A stretch of DNA of 64,000 nucleotides from positions 1-64,000 of the forward strand of contig JAEWQP010000010.1 in the NCBI GenBank assembly GCA_023399155.1, written 5' to 3'. This document shows, piece by piece, positions 8,748 to 17,272 of this stretch. Source of the DNA: Verrucomicrobiota bacterium. GTDB taxonomy: Bacteria; Verrucomicrobiota; Verrucomicrobiia; Opitutales; Opitutaceae. Positions within the stretch are counted from its first letter, which is position 1. The number at the start of each line of letters is the position of its first letter. Position numbers and translations under genes: made by a program. The notes under the pieces are model-generated. The model was not told the origin of the DNA, did no database searches, and saw only the letters and a list, made by a program, of their open reading frames with translations.

Positions 8748-10187
8748 ATGCTTCCGACCGTCCTTATCGTCGACGACGAAAAGCATACTCGCGAGGGTCT
8801 CCGCCAGGCGCTGGAGGAGCAGTACGACATCTATCTCGCGCAGGATGCGGATCAGGCGTTCAACCTGATGGAGTCGGAGACATTCGACGTCATCATCACC
8901 GACCTGCGCATGCCGGGAAAGTCCGGCCTCAAGGTCATCGAGCGCGCGTTGACGCTGCCGAACAAGCCGGTGGTGATCATGATGACCGCTTACGGCAACG
9001 TGGAGTCCGCGGTGGACGCGATGAAACGCGGCGCGACGGATTTTCTCACCAAGCCGGTCAACCTCGAAAAGCTCGAGATCCTCATCCAGCGCGCGCTCAA
9101 GAGCCGCACGCTCGAGACGGAGAACAAGCAGCTGCACGAGCGGCTCGACGCCAGGTTCAACCTCGAGGGCATCATCGGCAGCTCGGGCCCGCTTCAGCAG
9201 GTGATCGAGCGGGTGAGACTCGTTGCGCCCTCGAGGGCCACGATCCTGATCACCGGCGAGACGGGCACGGGCAAGGAACTCATCGCCCAGGCGGTCCACC
9301 AGCTCAGCCAGCGCAGCAAGGCGCCGTTCGTCGCGGTCCATTGTGCCGCTCTGCCGGCGAATCTCCTCGAGAGCGAACTCTTCGGCCATGAGCGCGGCTC
9401 GTTCACCGGGGCGACGGAGCGGCGTATCGGCCGTTTCGAGACGGCGGATGGCGGCACGCTCTTCCTCGACGAAATCGGCGAGATCAACCTCACCACGCAG
9501 GTGAAACTGCTGCGTTTTCTCGAGCAGCGCACTTTCGAGCGCATCGGCAGCTCGAAGCCGCAGGCGGTGGATGTGCGGCTGATCGCGGCGACGAACCGCA
9601 ATCTCGAGCAGATGGTGAAGGAGGGCACCTTCCGCGAGGACCTTTATTTCCGGCTCAACGTCGTGCAGGTCGCGATGCCGCCGTTGCGCGAGCGCACGGA
9701 CGACATCCCGCTGCTCCTCGATCATTTCCTCCGATCCTTCGCGCGGGAGAATGGCATCGAGCCGCCCGTGTTCGAGGCGGGCGCCATGCGCTGCCTGCAG
9801 GCCTACGCCTGGCCGGGCAACATCCGGGAACTGCGCAACTTCGCGGAGAACGCGGTGGTGCTGCACCGCTCGTCGCGTATCCACGAATACGATCTGGAGC
9901 CCAAGTTCCGCGGGGGCACGGGTGCCATGCAGGGAGGGCTCGGCGACGGCAGCGCAGCGTCTCCCGGGGCGGGGGCAGGAGCTTCCGGCCAGCACGGCAC
10001 GCCGGCGCTGGCGGCCCCACGGCCGGGTCCGCTCTCAGTCGAGGAAAACGAGAAGAAGCTTCTGCGTGAAGCGCTGCTCCAGGCCCGCGGCAACCGCACC
10101 CGCGCGGCCAGGCTCCTCGGCATCAGCCGGCGCACCCTGCACCGCAAACTCGTCGAGTGGCCGGAACTCGACGTGATCGACCGCTGA
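8748..10187 (+). CDS. NtrC-family sigma-54-dependent response regulator
   Basis: 479 residues with the full three-domain layout. The receiver (1-120) has canonical residues: acidic pair Asp9/Asp10, phospho-acceptor Asp52, Thr80 and Lys102. The AAA+ sigma-54 activation domain (about 140-380) carries GETGTGKE Walker A, a GSFTGA variant of the GAFTGA sigma-54 contact loop, and [12 protein letters not shown] Walker B. After a Gly/Ala/Pro-rich linker, a Fis-type helix-turn-helix ends the protein. It activates sigma-54 promoters when phosphorylated by a histidine kinase, but no kinase gene is adjacent, so its signal is unknown. It lies 242 bp downstream of clpB, probably as a separate unit; that gap shows no recognisable feature. 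Confidence 0.92.
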   Translation: MLPTVLIVDDEKHTREGLRQALEEQYDIYLAQDADQAFNLMESETFDVIITDLRMPGKSGLKVIERALTLPNKPVVIMMTAYGNVESAVDAMKRGATDFLTKPVNLEKLEILIQRALKSRTLETENKQLHERLDARFNLEGIIGSSGPLQQVIERVRLVAPSRATILITGETGTGKELIAQAVHQLSQRSKAPFVAVHCAALPANLLESELFGHERGSFTGATERRIGRFETADGGTLFLDEIGEINLTTQVKLLRFLEQRTFERIGSSKPQAVDVRLIAATNRNLEQMVKEGTFREDLYFRLNVVQVAMPPLRERTDDIPLLLDHFLRSFARENGIEPPVFEAGAMRCLQAYAWPGNIRELRNFAENAVVLHRSSRIHEYDLEPKFRGGTGAMQGGLGDGSAASPGAGAGASGQHGTPALAAPRPGPLSVEENEKKLLREALLQARGNRTRAARLLGISRRTLHRKLVEWPELDVIDR

Positions 10188-10255
10188 GCAGCCCGTTGCG
10201 GCAGAACGAAGAGCCCCACGAAGCGCAGGTGATTCCGCGGCGACCATCTTCGGTG

Positions 10256-10685
10256 GCTGAAGAGATTGGCCGCAAGAAGGCGCAAGAGGCGCAAGAGTCC
10301 CGAACCAGGTGTTCTTCGGCTGTCGCTGGATTCAGCCGTGGTCGCGTTCTTTTCGGACGTTCGCACGGCCCATGGGGAGACCCGGGCTGGCCGTCTTCCT
10401 CTTGTGCCTTCTGCGCCTCTTTGCGGCCCGTTCAGTGCCGTGGCGTAGATGGCGCAGACGGAGATTCGCGATGCCGACGACACGCGTGCGTGTGGCCGCA
10501 GTAGCTGAAGAGATTGGCCGCAAGAAGGCGCAAGAAGGCGCAAGAGTCCCGAACCAGGTGCTCTTCGGCTGTCGCTGGATTCAGGGGCGGTCGCGTGCTG
10601 TTCGGACGTTCGCACGGCCCATGGGAAGACCGGGCTGGCCGTCTTCCTCTTGTGCCGTCTGCGCCTTTTTGCGGCCCATTCATTA
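10256..10685 (+). repeat. ~180-bp repeat duplicated in tandem, with inverted-repeat ends
   Basis: Two nearly identical copies lie at 10256-10436 and 10504-10685 (offset 248 bp). Each starts with a GATTGGCCGCAAGAAGGCG stretch and ends with its imperfect reverse complement (CTTCTGCGCCTCTTTGCGGCC-type words), so each copy could fold back or represent a small non-autonomous element. The core contains TCCCGAACCAGGTG and TTCGGACGTTCGCACGGCCC. No coding gene is supported here. The rest of the 10188-10734 spacer shows nothing else. Confidence 0.85.
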
Positions 10686-10734
10686 GTCCGTCGGGTCCCA
10701 TCTGGCGGCGCGAAGAAAGTTCGCTTTTTCCGTA

Positions 10735-10763
10735 TTGACTAGGGAAATGCCGGTACGAATAGT
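10735..10763 (+). promoter_or_regulatory. putative sigma-70-type promoter of tRNA-Gly
   Basis: TTGACT at 10735-10740 is followed after 17 bp by AATAGT at 10758-10763. This places the start of transcription about 10-13 bp before the tRNA at 10783. The -35 box is a good match and the -10 box is weak. Confidence 0.45.
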
Positions 10764-10782
10764 CCCCGGCCTTTCAGTTCCT

Positions 10783-10858
<76 letters not shown>

Positions 10859-10866
10859 TTTTTCCC

Positions 10867-10898
10867 GACCCGTGGCCACGCGCCACGGGTCTTTTTTT
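10867..10898 (+). terminator. rho-independent terminator after tRNA-Gly
   Basis: The stem GACCCGTGGC with its complement GCCACGGGTC, ending at 10891, is followed directly by seven T residues. Confidence 0.92.
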
Positions 10899-11068
10899 GC
10901 CCCTTCGCGCGAGGGCGGAGCGCAGCATCCACCACAGGTGTTTCGGGGAGGCGTGTGTGCCATGGTGCAGAAGTTTGGACTTTGGCCTGTATTCGAGTCT
11001 TTTCTGGATTCCCTTGTCATGGCTTTGTCTGCGGAATTGAGCCTCAAACCACCTGTTCGGACGCATTC

Positions 11069-12394
11069 ATGACCCAAGCACCCGCCACTCAAACCGTTCG
11101 TCGTGTCGTGGTCACCGGCCTCGGCGCTGTCACGCCGGTCGGGCTCAACGCCCGCGAAACATGGACTAGTCTCGTCGCAGGTCGCTCCGGCATCGGCCCG
11201 ATCACGCGTTTTGACGCGACGCCGAGTCCTGTGCGCATTGCCGGTGAGGTGAAAGGGTTTGACGCCACGCGCGCCGATTTCGCGCTCAGGCCGCGCGGGA
11301 CGGCCGGCGAGGAACTCAAGGCACCGCTCATTCCGAAGGAGGTGCGTAAGTTCGGCCGCTTCACGCAGCTCGGGTTGGCCGCGGGCCTCGAGGCCTACGC
11401 GGACAGCGGGCTCGATGCGGTTCGCGAGCGTCTCGACCCGGATCGCTGTGGCGTGAACCTTGGCGTCGGCCTCGGCGGTTTGCCGGAGATCGAGGCTCAA
11501 GGCGAAGTTTTGCGCGGCGGCGGCTACCGCAAAATTTCGCCGTTTCTCATCATTCAGACGGCCCCGAACATCCTCAGCGGGCAGCTGGCCATCCTGCTCA
11601 ACCTGCGCGGCACGAACTACTGCATCGCCTCCGCCTGCGCCACGGGCGGACACAGCATCGGCGAGGCGACCCGCACCATCCAGCGCGGCGAGGCCGATGT
11701 CATGTTCGCCGGCGGTGCCGAAGCCACGGTGACGCCGCTGGCCATCGGTTCCTTTGCACAGATGCGGGCCCTGTCGTCGCGCAACGACGATCCGGCGCGC
11801 GCCTCCCGGCCGTTCGACGCGGACCGCGACGGCTTCGTCCTCAGCGAAGGCAGCGTGGTGCTCGTGCTCGAGGACTATGAGCACGCCAAGGCGCGCGGCG
11901 CCCGGATCTATGCCGAGGTCGCTGGCTACGGCGCGACGGCCGACGCCTATCACATTTCCGGTCTCGCTCCGGAGGCCGAGGGCTCGCGCCGGGCCATGGC
12001 GCGGGCGCTGGCGGACGCGCGGATCGACGCGGCCGCCGTTGACTACATCTCCGCGCACGCCACGTCGACGCCCGGTGGCGACACCGAGGAGGCGGCCGCC
12101 ATCGCGTCGCTGCTCGGTTCGGGTCGAGAGCGGGCAAACGTCAGCGCGGTCAAATCCATGACCGGACACCTCCTCGGTGGTGCCGGCGCGCTCGGTGCGC
12201 TCGTGGCGGTCAAGGCGATCGCCGAGGGCGTCATCACCCCGACGATCAACCTCGACAACGTCGATCCGCAGTGCGCCGCCTCCGGCCTCAACTTCACGCC
12301 GAACGTTGCCGTGGAGCGTCCGGTGAAGATCGCGCTCTCCAACGCCTACGGCTTCGGCGGCACCAATTCTTCGGTTGTCTTCACGGCGGTGTAG
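11069..12394 (+). CDS. fabF: 3-oxoacyl-[acyl-carrier-protein] synthase II (FabF)
   Basis: 441-residue beta-ketoacyl-ACP synthase of the thiolase fold, which elongates acyl-ACP with malonyl-ACP in fatty acid synthesis. The catalytic triad is visible: Cys190 in SACATGG, His330 in SAHATSTPGGD, and His367 in KSMTGHLLGGAG. The C-terminal GFGGTNSS loop is typical. ATG 11069 was preferred because the family N-terminus (RRVVVTGLGAVTPVG) begins soon after it. Unusually, no acpP or fabG lies upstream: the preceding gene is tRNA-Gly with its own terminator, so fabF seems to be transcribed from its own promoter within the 170-bp gap. Confidence 0.93.
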   Translation: MTQAPATQTVRRVVVTGLGAVTPVGLNARETWTSLVAGRSGIGPITRFDATPSPVRIAGEVKGFDATRADFALRPRGTAGEELKAPLIPKEVRKFGRFTQLGLAAGLEAYADSGLDAVRERLDPDRCGVNLGVGLGGLPEIEAQGEVLRGGGYRKISPFLIIQTAPNILSGQLAILLNLRGTNYCIASACATGGHSIGEATRTIQRGEADVMFAGGAEATVTPLAIGSFAQMRALSSRNDDPARASRPFDADRDGFVLSEGSVVLVLEDYEHAKARGARIYAEVAGYGATADAYHISGLAPEAEGSRRAMARALADARIDAAAVDYISAHATSTPGGDTEEAAAIASLLGSGRERANVSAVKSMTGHLLGGAGALGALVAVKAIAEGVITPTINLDNVDPQCAASGLNFTPNVAVERPVKIALSNAYGFGGTNSSVVFTAV

Positions 12395-12630
12395 GCCGCC
12401 AGTCATCGGGGTCGGCCCGTGCGGGATGGACGGACGGCCGACCTGTCTCCATCCGCCGCCGTCTTCGGCTGGCCAACATCGGGCCGGCCCTTCAGCCTTG
12501 GCGTGAGACGCTGCGCTTCACTTCGAACCGTCAGCCTCCGACTTGACCCGCTTCCCAATCGGGACTCGCTCGCGCGTCCTCACAAATCTCCGCTCCCGCC
12601 CTGCGTTCGCCACGAACCTTGACCCCGTTC

Positions 12631-12672
12631 CGATGAAGGCCTCCGACTTCTTCCCGTCTCCGCAAGAGGCCT
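12631..12672 (+). pseudogene. duplicated 5' end of the downstream beta-helix gene
   Basis: The sequence from 12631 (cg-ATG-AAGGCCTCCGACTTCTTC) nearly repeats the start of the gene at 12815 (ATG-AAAGCCTCCGATTTCTTC), encoding MKASDFFPSPQ against MKASDFFAFPQ. The match fades after about 14-16 codons, and the frame then leads into unrelated sequence. It is best read as a short duplication or an out-of-register remnant, not a working gene. Confidence 0.65.
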
Positions 12673-12757
12673 ACAGGCCGTCTGCTCGAAGAAGCAGGAC
12701 TGAAAGTAAGCGAGCGCTCACGAAGCGGGCGGTGACGCTTCCGAGTTTTTGCGCATC

Positions 12758-12799
12758 GCTCTGTGTCCTCGACACTTCCCTCTGTGATCTCTGTGGTCT
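12758..12799 (-). repeat. CTCTGTG-type dispersed repeat unit
   Basis: A 42-bp unit with CTCTGTG words (CGCTCTGTGTCCTCGACACTT then CCCTCTGTGATCTCTGTGG) almost matches the reverse complement of 28123-28165. Related words recur at 14731-14758, 14935-14972, 26020-26040, 33970-34005 and 46607-46640, all intergenic. Confidence 0.75.
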
Positions 12800-12814
12800 G
12801 CTGCCGAACTTAGG

Positions 12815-13501
12815 ATGAAAGCCTCCGATTTCTTCGCCTTTCCCCAGAGCCTCGCGCCGTTTGCCGCGCATTTTCCCGGCGACGTCGCCCCGTGGGAATG
12901 GCTGAAGCTCATCGGCGTGGCGCTGAAGTCCTGGACGTTCACGCCGCTCGAGATCAGCGTCCCGTCGGGGGTGCAGATCGTCGGCGACGTCTACATCCAC
13001 CCGAGCGTGAAACTACCGCACACCGCGACCTTCCACGGCCCGGCCTGGATCGGACCGGACACGGAAGTGCGGCCGGGCGCATTCATTCGCGGCAACGTGA
13101 TCGTCGGCGCCGGTTGCGTGCTCGGCAACAGCTGCGAGTTCAAGAACGCCCTGCTCCTCGACAAGTGCGAGGTGCCGCACTTCAACTACGTGGGCGACAC
13201 GATCGTCGGCAATCGCGGGCATCTCGCGGCCGGTGTGATCTGCTCGAATCTGCGCCTCGACCGGAAGAACATCCGGCTGCGCATGCCCGACGGCACGCGC
13301 CTCGACACGGGGTTGCGCAAGTTTGGCGCGATCGTTGGCGACGGCGCCGAAGTTGGCTGCAACGCCGTGCTTCAGCCGGGCACGGTGCTCGGACGTCGCG
13401 CGCTCGTCCACCCGGTGACGGCTTTCGGCGGCATCCTTGCCGAAGGCATGGTGGCCGCGCCGGCGCGCGCGGAATGCGTGATCCAGCCGCGGTTCGACTG
13501 A
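12815..13501 (+). CDS. left-handed beta-helix (hexapeptide) acyltransferase-like protein, GlmU C-terminus-like
   Basis: 228 residues. From about residue 45 onward, hexapeptide-type repeats ([IV]GxxxxI patterns such as IVGDVYIHPSVKL and AFIRGNVIVGAGCVLG) indicate a parallel beta-helix. The stretch KCEVPHFNYVGDTIVG closely resembles the acetyltransferase domain of GlmU, including the HxNYVGD signature, but there is no nucleotidyltransferase domain. It probably acetylates an amino-sugar phosphate or another sugar nucleotide. Whether it supplies the GlmU acetyltransferase activity for cell-wall precursor synthesis cannot be told from the sequence. A fragment of its start is duplicated upstream at 12631. 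Confidence 0.8.
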   Translation: MKASDFFAFPQSLAPFAAHFPGDVAPWEWLKLIGVALKSWTFTPLEISVPSGVQIVGDVYIHPSVKLPHTATFHGPAWIGPDTEVRPGAFIRGNVIVGAGCVLGNSCEFKNALLLDKCEVPHFNYVGDTIVGNRGHLAAGVICSNLRLDRKNIRLRMPDGTRLDTGLRKFGAIVGDGAEVGCNAVLQPGTVLGRRALVHPVTAFGGILAEGMVAAPARAECVIQPRFD

Positions 13502-13615
13502 GCTGAGTTCGTTTCAATTTTCCTTCTCTCGGCCGGCCCGGTGCGCTTACTCCGATACCCTTCACAACGTGTCGGCCCTCGCGGTCGGCCGGTGCCCTGA
13601 CTCTCCACACCCACC

Positions 13616-14596
13616 ATGCGCATCCTTTCCGGCATCCAGCCCTCCGGCGCCCTTCATCTCGGCAACTACTTCGGGATGATGCGACCGGCCATCGACCTGC
13701 AGCAGCGCGGCGAGGCGTTGTACTTCATCGCTGACTACCATTCGATGACGTCGCTGACCGACCCGGCGGCGCGCCGGGCCAACACGTTCGACGTGGCACT
13801 CGACTTCCTCGCCTGTGGGCTCGATCCCGCGCGCTCCCTCTTCTTCAAGCAGTCCGACGTGCCGGAGGTGACGGAACTCACCTGGCTGCTCTCGACCGTC
13901 ACGCCCATGGGCCTGCTCGAGCGCTGCCACAGCTACAAGGACAAGAAGGCCAAGCTCGCGGGCGACGATCTCGACCGGGTCAACCACGGCCTTTTCGCCT
14001 ACCCGGTGCTGATGGCCGCCGACATCCTCATCTACGACTCCAACGTCGTGCCCGTCGGCCAGGACCAGAAGCAGCACGTCGAGGTGACACGGGACATCGC
14101 GATCAAGTTCAACAACGCCTACGGTGAGACGTTCGTCGTACCGGAGCCGCAGATACGCGGCGAGGTGGCGAAGGTGCCCGGGCTCGACGGGGAGAAGATG
14201 AGCAAGAGCTACGGCAACACCATCGAGATTTTCGGCGACGAAAAGGTTCTCCGGAAGAAGATCATGGGGATCGTGATGGACTCACGCACGCCGACGGAGC
14301 CCAAGCCCGACGCGGAGAGGAACATCGCGGTCCAGCTCCTGAAACTGGTGGCGCCGGCTGACGTGTCCGCGGACTACGAGGCGCGCCTGCGCGCCGGCGG
14401 ACTCGGCTATGGCGACCTCAAGAAGAAGCTCTTCGAGGCCTACTGGGATTACTTTGCCGAGGCCCGGACGCGTCGTGCCGAACTCGCGGCCAACCCCGAT
14501 GAGGTGCGCGCCATCCTCGACCGCGGTGCGGAAAAGGCGCGCGCGATCGCCACGGTCGTGCTCAAGCGCGCCCGCCGCGCCTGCGGCATCGACTGA
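13616..14596 (+). CDS. trpS: tryptophanyl-tRNA synthetase
   Basis: 326 residues, the usual length for bacterial TrpRS, a class I synthetase that charges tRNA-Trp. The HIGH-type motif is PSGALHLGNY near the N-terminus (residues 9-18), and the KMSKS loop is intact (EKMSKSYGN). The GQDQKQHVE segment of the tryptophan site is present. It starts at ATG 13616 with no strong ribosome binding site. It stands alone, 114 bp after the beta-helix gene. Confidence 0.96.
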   Translation: MRILSGIQPSGALHLGNYFGMMRPAIDLQQRGEALYFIADYHSMTSLTDPAARRANTFDVALDFLACGLDPARSLFFKQSDVPEVTELTWLLSTVTPMGLLERCHSYKDKKAKLAGDDLDRVNHGLFAYPVLMAADILIYDSNVVPVGQDQKQHVEVTRDIAIKFNNAYGETFVVPEPQIRGEVAKVPGLDGEKMSKSYGNTIEIFGDEKVLRKKIMGIVMDSRTPTEPKPDAERNIAVQLLKLVAPADVSADYEARLRAGGLGYGDLKKKLFEAYWDYFAEARTRRAELAANPDEVRAILDRGAEKARAIATVVLKRARRACGID

Positions 14597-14624
14597 GTTT
14601 TCGCCGTGTAGCCCGCCGGAGGCT

Positions 14625-14643
14625 GTATCTGGTGGACAGATAC
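14625..14643. promoter_or_regulatory. short inverted repeat after trpS
   Basis: GTATCTG and CAGATAC are separated by GTGGA, a perfect 7-bp inverted repeat 28 bp after the trpS stop. No T-run follows, so it is either a weak hairpin or a protein-binding site; nothing in the context decides. Confidence 0.35.
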
Positions 14644-14730
14644 GGACCATGCCGGACAGGCCGTCCGTGCGGTGGTCTTCCCTGGAGGGTCAGCGTCCCC
14701 GCCTGACCCATTCTGCCGAGTGGGCGGGTC

Positions 14731-14972
14731 TTGAACCACAGAGGGGCACCGAGTCTCCAAGAGCGTGCGCCGTCGTATGCGTAACGCGCGGAGAAATCGA
14801 ACGGCGATCAAGTAACTGGCCGGGAACTCGTCATTCGTGACTCGCAACTGCTGGGTCGGGATTGGATACTCATTCCGTCGAGTCACTCAGTCTCCGTTCA
14901 CGGCAGATTTCGCGATCTTCCGTGCGGTTCTTCCGGCCTCCCTCTGCGGGCTCTCTGTCCTCTGTGGTTCAA
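14731..14972. repeat. inverted pair of CTCTGTG-family repeats in the trpS-protease spacer
   Basis: TTGAACCACAGAGG near 14733 is mirrored by CCTCTGTGGTTCAA at about 14957-14971, each embedded in further GAG/CTC words, so the ~240-bp stretch is bounded by inverted repeats. Inside it, GTCATTCGTGACTCG (about 14829) is a heptamer-phased run shared with 23812-23830. No gene is supported in 14597-14976. Confidence 0.65.
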
Positions 14973-14976
14973 CCGG

Positions 14977-16119
14977 CTATGGAGCGTCCTCGGGCTTCGG
15001 GACGAGCAGGCAGAAGGCGGTGACGAGATTTTTCCGCAGGTAGGAGACGTCCATCAGACCGTATCCACCGAGTCCCCACTGCGGTCCGTAGGAGTTGCGG
15101 AAGATGAAGACCACGCTCTCGGGCGTGCCTTCGGAGCGGTAGCCGACGAGTGTGACGGCGTGGGCCGCATTGGGTTGCGGCGCCTGGTCCTTGAGGAGGT
15201 TGTTGTGCTCCAGCGTGGATTGCGGCGGCCAGCGGATGCCGAGGATCACCGGCGTCTCGGTGTTGAGGGCGTGGACGATCTTCTGGACCAGGAGCTTGTC
15301 GTCAGGGTCGAACGCCGCGACGTTGAACGCGCGGCGGGTCACCGCGTCGTCGAGGGCGGCGAGGGGCGGATTCTCGTCCTTCAAGTACGACGCGAACGAA
15401 TCCGGAAGGAGCGTGCGCCGGGCGATGCCGCATTCGCGCAGCACCTCGATCAATTGACCGAAGTTGTAGCCGCTGTTGATCGGCTTCCCGGGTTTCATCC
15501 GCTGGAAGGCCCAGATCAGGTACTCCTCGGAGAGCGGCTCGTTCAGGCCGAACCGCCGGGCGTATTCATATTCCAGGACACTCACGACGGCGAAGATCGA
15601 GCAGCTCGGGCGGGCGCCCTGGTTCTTCAGGTAGAGGCTGTACTCGACGAACACCGGCCGCAGGTCGACCTCGTGGCGGAACTCCACGTAGTCGGGATCG
15701 GCCTCGGCCTGGCGCTGGGCGATCCGCTGGCGGATTTCCTCGAGTTCGGCCCGGCGCTTGCGCTCCATTTCCTCGCGTTGCCGGAGCGCTTCCGTCCGGG
15801 CCATGCCGGCTTCGGCCTCGCGTTTCCAAGCGGCGGCGCGCTCCGCATCGTAGTTGAAACGCTGTTGCAGGTCCGGGGGGAGGGAGGCGAGGTCAAGCTG
15901 CACCATGCCTCCGGCGTGGGCGATCATCACGGTCGCGGCCGTCACTTCGAGCACGCGCACGCGTTCGTAGGTTTTGCTGCCGACGGTCCAGGCCTCGGCT
16001 CCGGCGGCCGGCGGGGCGGCAGCGAGGACGACGAGTGCCAGCCCGGCGGCGATGAGGAAGCGGCGGATGCTCACGCCACGACCATCGGCGGCCGCAATGC
16101 CGGGGTTGAGGCCCGGCAT
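14977..16119 (-). CDS. secreted papain-like (C1 family) cysteine protease
   Basis: 380 residues. A hydrophobic signal segment lies at about 19-41 (RRFLIAAGLALVVLAA...AAGA). If the GTG at 16074 is the true start, the signal peptide would have a normal short n-region. Residues about 43-90 form a small beta-rich module of the SHD1-like kind common in Verrucomicrobiota and Planctomycetota. A charged coiled coil follows (about 92-140), then a papain fold with Gln167, Cys173 (QGARPSC), His320 (NAAHAV) and Asn342 (RNSYGPQWG), a complete catalytic set. The Cys that forms the first papain disulfide (QGxCGSC) is Arg here. It probably acts in the periplasm or outside the cell; the substrate is unknown. 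Confidence 0.85.
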   Translation of the reverse strand: MPGLNPGIAAADGRGVSIRRFLIAAGLALVVLAAAPPAAGAEAWTVGSKTYERVRVLEVTAATVMIAHAGGMVQLDLASLPPDLQQRFNYDAERAAAWKREAEAGMARTEALRQREEMERKRRAELEEIRQRIAQRQAEADPDYVEFRHEVDLRPVFVEYSLYLKNQGARPSCSIFAVVSVLEYEYARRFGLNEPLSEEYLIWAFQRMKPGKPINSGYNFGQLIEVLRECGIARRTLLPDSFASYLKDENPPLAALDDAVTRRAFNVAAFDPDDKLLVQKIVHALNTETPVILGIRWPPQSTLEHNNLLKDQAPQPNAAHAVTLVGYRSEGTPESVVFIFRNSYGPQWGLGGYGLMDVSYLRKNLVTAFCLLVPKPEDAP

Positions 16120-16241
16120 GCCTGGCGGCGGTCGCCGGCGCGCGGTTTCTCGTTGTTCTTACGAGAGATGGGAGATTCTGGAAACCCGTGGGATGGGCCG
16201 GGCCTCGCGGAGCACACGCTCGAGACAGGCCGGCCGCGACG

Positions 16242-17045
16242 TCATTCAAGCACCTCAATCGGCGCCCCGACGCGGAGCGTGCCCGACCGGGTCTCGTGGA
16301 TGTAGTTCTGACCAAAGAAGACCTCGCCTTGTGCGCCGCGCCGGTACTGCGCGAGCGTTCTCAAGGGCTCCTTGCTTCGCTCCAGAGTCTGCTGATCCGT
16401 CGTCGTGACAACGCACCGTCCGCAGGGTCCGGCCGCCCGCAGCACGACATCGCCAATGCGGATGCGTCGCCACGCATCCTCGGCGTAGGCCGGGCAGTCG
16501 CGCACGACGAGGTTGGGGCGGAAGCGGTCCATCGGCAGCGGTGTGTCCAATCGGTGGTTCAACTCGTCCAGTGAGGCCTCGCTGATGACGAGTACGGGAA
16601 ACGCATCCGAAAACGCCGCCTGATCCGGATCCGGGCCCGTGGAGTTTCTCACAGGCCGATGGTATGCGGCCGAGAGGGTGACTAGGCGGGCGGGCTGGCC
16701 GAGCCAGCGCGTGAGCCAATCGGCGGCGGCAGCCCCGAGATCCAACGCGCTCACGGTGTCGCGCCAGATCGTGACCTCAAAGGCCGGCCCGGGCGCCGTC
16801 GGGCGAAGCGGCACGCGGACCGGCTCGAACCCCGGCGCCGCCAGCGTCAGGTGATCGGCCGTGAGGGCAGGCTCGACGAGCGCGAGGCGGGGCAGGGTGC
16901 GCTGGGTCAGAAACCGGCCCGAGGCGTCGACGGCGAGAAAGCGCCGGTCCGTCGCGAGCCCGAAGCGATCGAGTGTCGCCAGTTCGACCGCGTGGCCGCG
17001 GCAGGACTTGACCGGGTAGAGGTGAATGGAGGCGAGGGCGGGCAC
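16242..17045 (-). CDS. MOSC domain protein (YcbX-like)
   Basis: 267 residues. The N-terminal MOSC beta-barrel (MPALASIHLYPVKSCRG opening) is followed by the MOSC domain with the conserved cysteine in AAGPCGRCVVTTTD, the residue expected to bind a sulfur or molybdenum-cofactor ligand. Family members reduce N-hydroxylated compounds or handle molybdopterin-bound sulfur. No ferredoxin domain follows, unlike E. coli YcbX. It starts at GTG 17045. It lies upstream of the protease gene with a 122-bp gap, so co-transcription is possible but not compelling. Confidence 0.85.
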   Translation of the reverse strand: MPALASIHLYPVKSCRGHAVELATLDRFGLATDRRFLAVDASGRFLTQRTLPRLALVEPALTADHLTLAAPGFEPVRVPLRPTAPGPAFEVTIWRDTVSALDLGAAAADWLTRWLGQPARLVTLSAAYHRPVRNSTGPDPDQAAFSDAFPVLVISEASLDELNHRLDTPLPMDRFRPNLVVRDCPAYAEDAWRRIRIGDVVLRAAGPCGRCVVTTTDQQTLERSKEPLRTLAQYRRGAQGEVFFGQNYIHETRSGTLRVGAPIEVLE

Positions 17046-17272
17046 GGGATTCGGGGACGCGGAGGGTGGTCACGCGGTGGGCGCGTGCTCCAGTGCTGGC
17101 GAATCGCACGCCGTTTTTCCATCCCGGACTTGCGGCCCGGCGCGACCAACGAGCCGCCCGACGATTCCACCTCCAGCGGGCGGATACAGACTCGGGAGGC
17201 CAGTCGCCGGCGTGGACCGGCCCCATGGGCCTGGGCGGGCCTGAGGTCGTCCCGCCGGCGGGCGCTGCGTCC

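Larger units (their letters stand above)
12395..12814. other. 420-bp spacer with a gene-start duplication and a repeat
   Basis: No intact gene is seen between fabF and the beta-helix gene. The spacer holds a partial copy of the next gene's start (12631-12672) and one unit of the CTCTGTG repeat family (12758-12799), both listed separately. The remainder shows no recognisable structure. Confidence 0.6.

Noticed and set aside
12543..12818. Plus-strand frame beginning near the duplicated gene start
   Set aside because: After the 14 duplicated codons it runs into repeat-derived sequence; no protein family is recognised.
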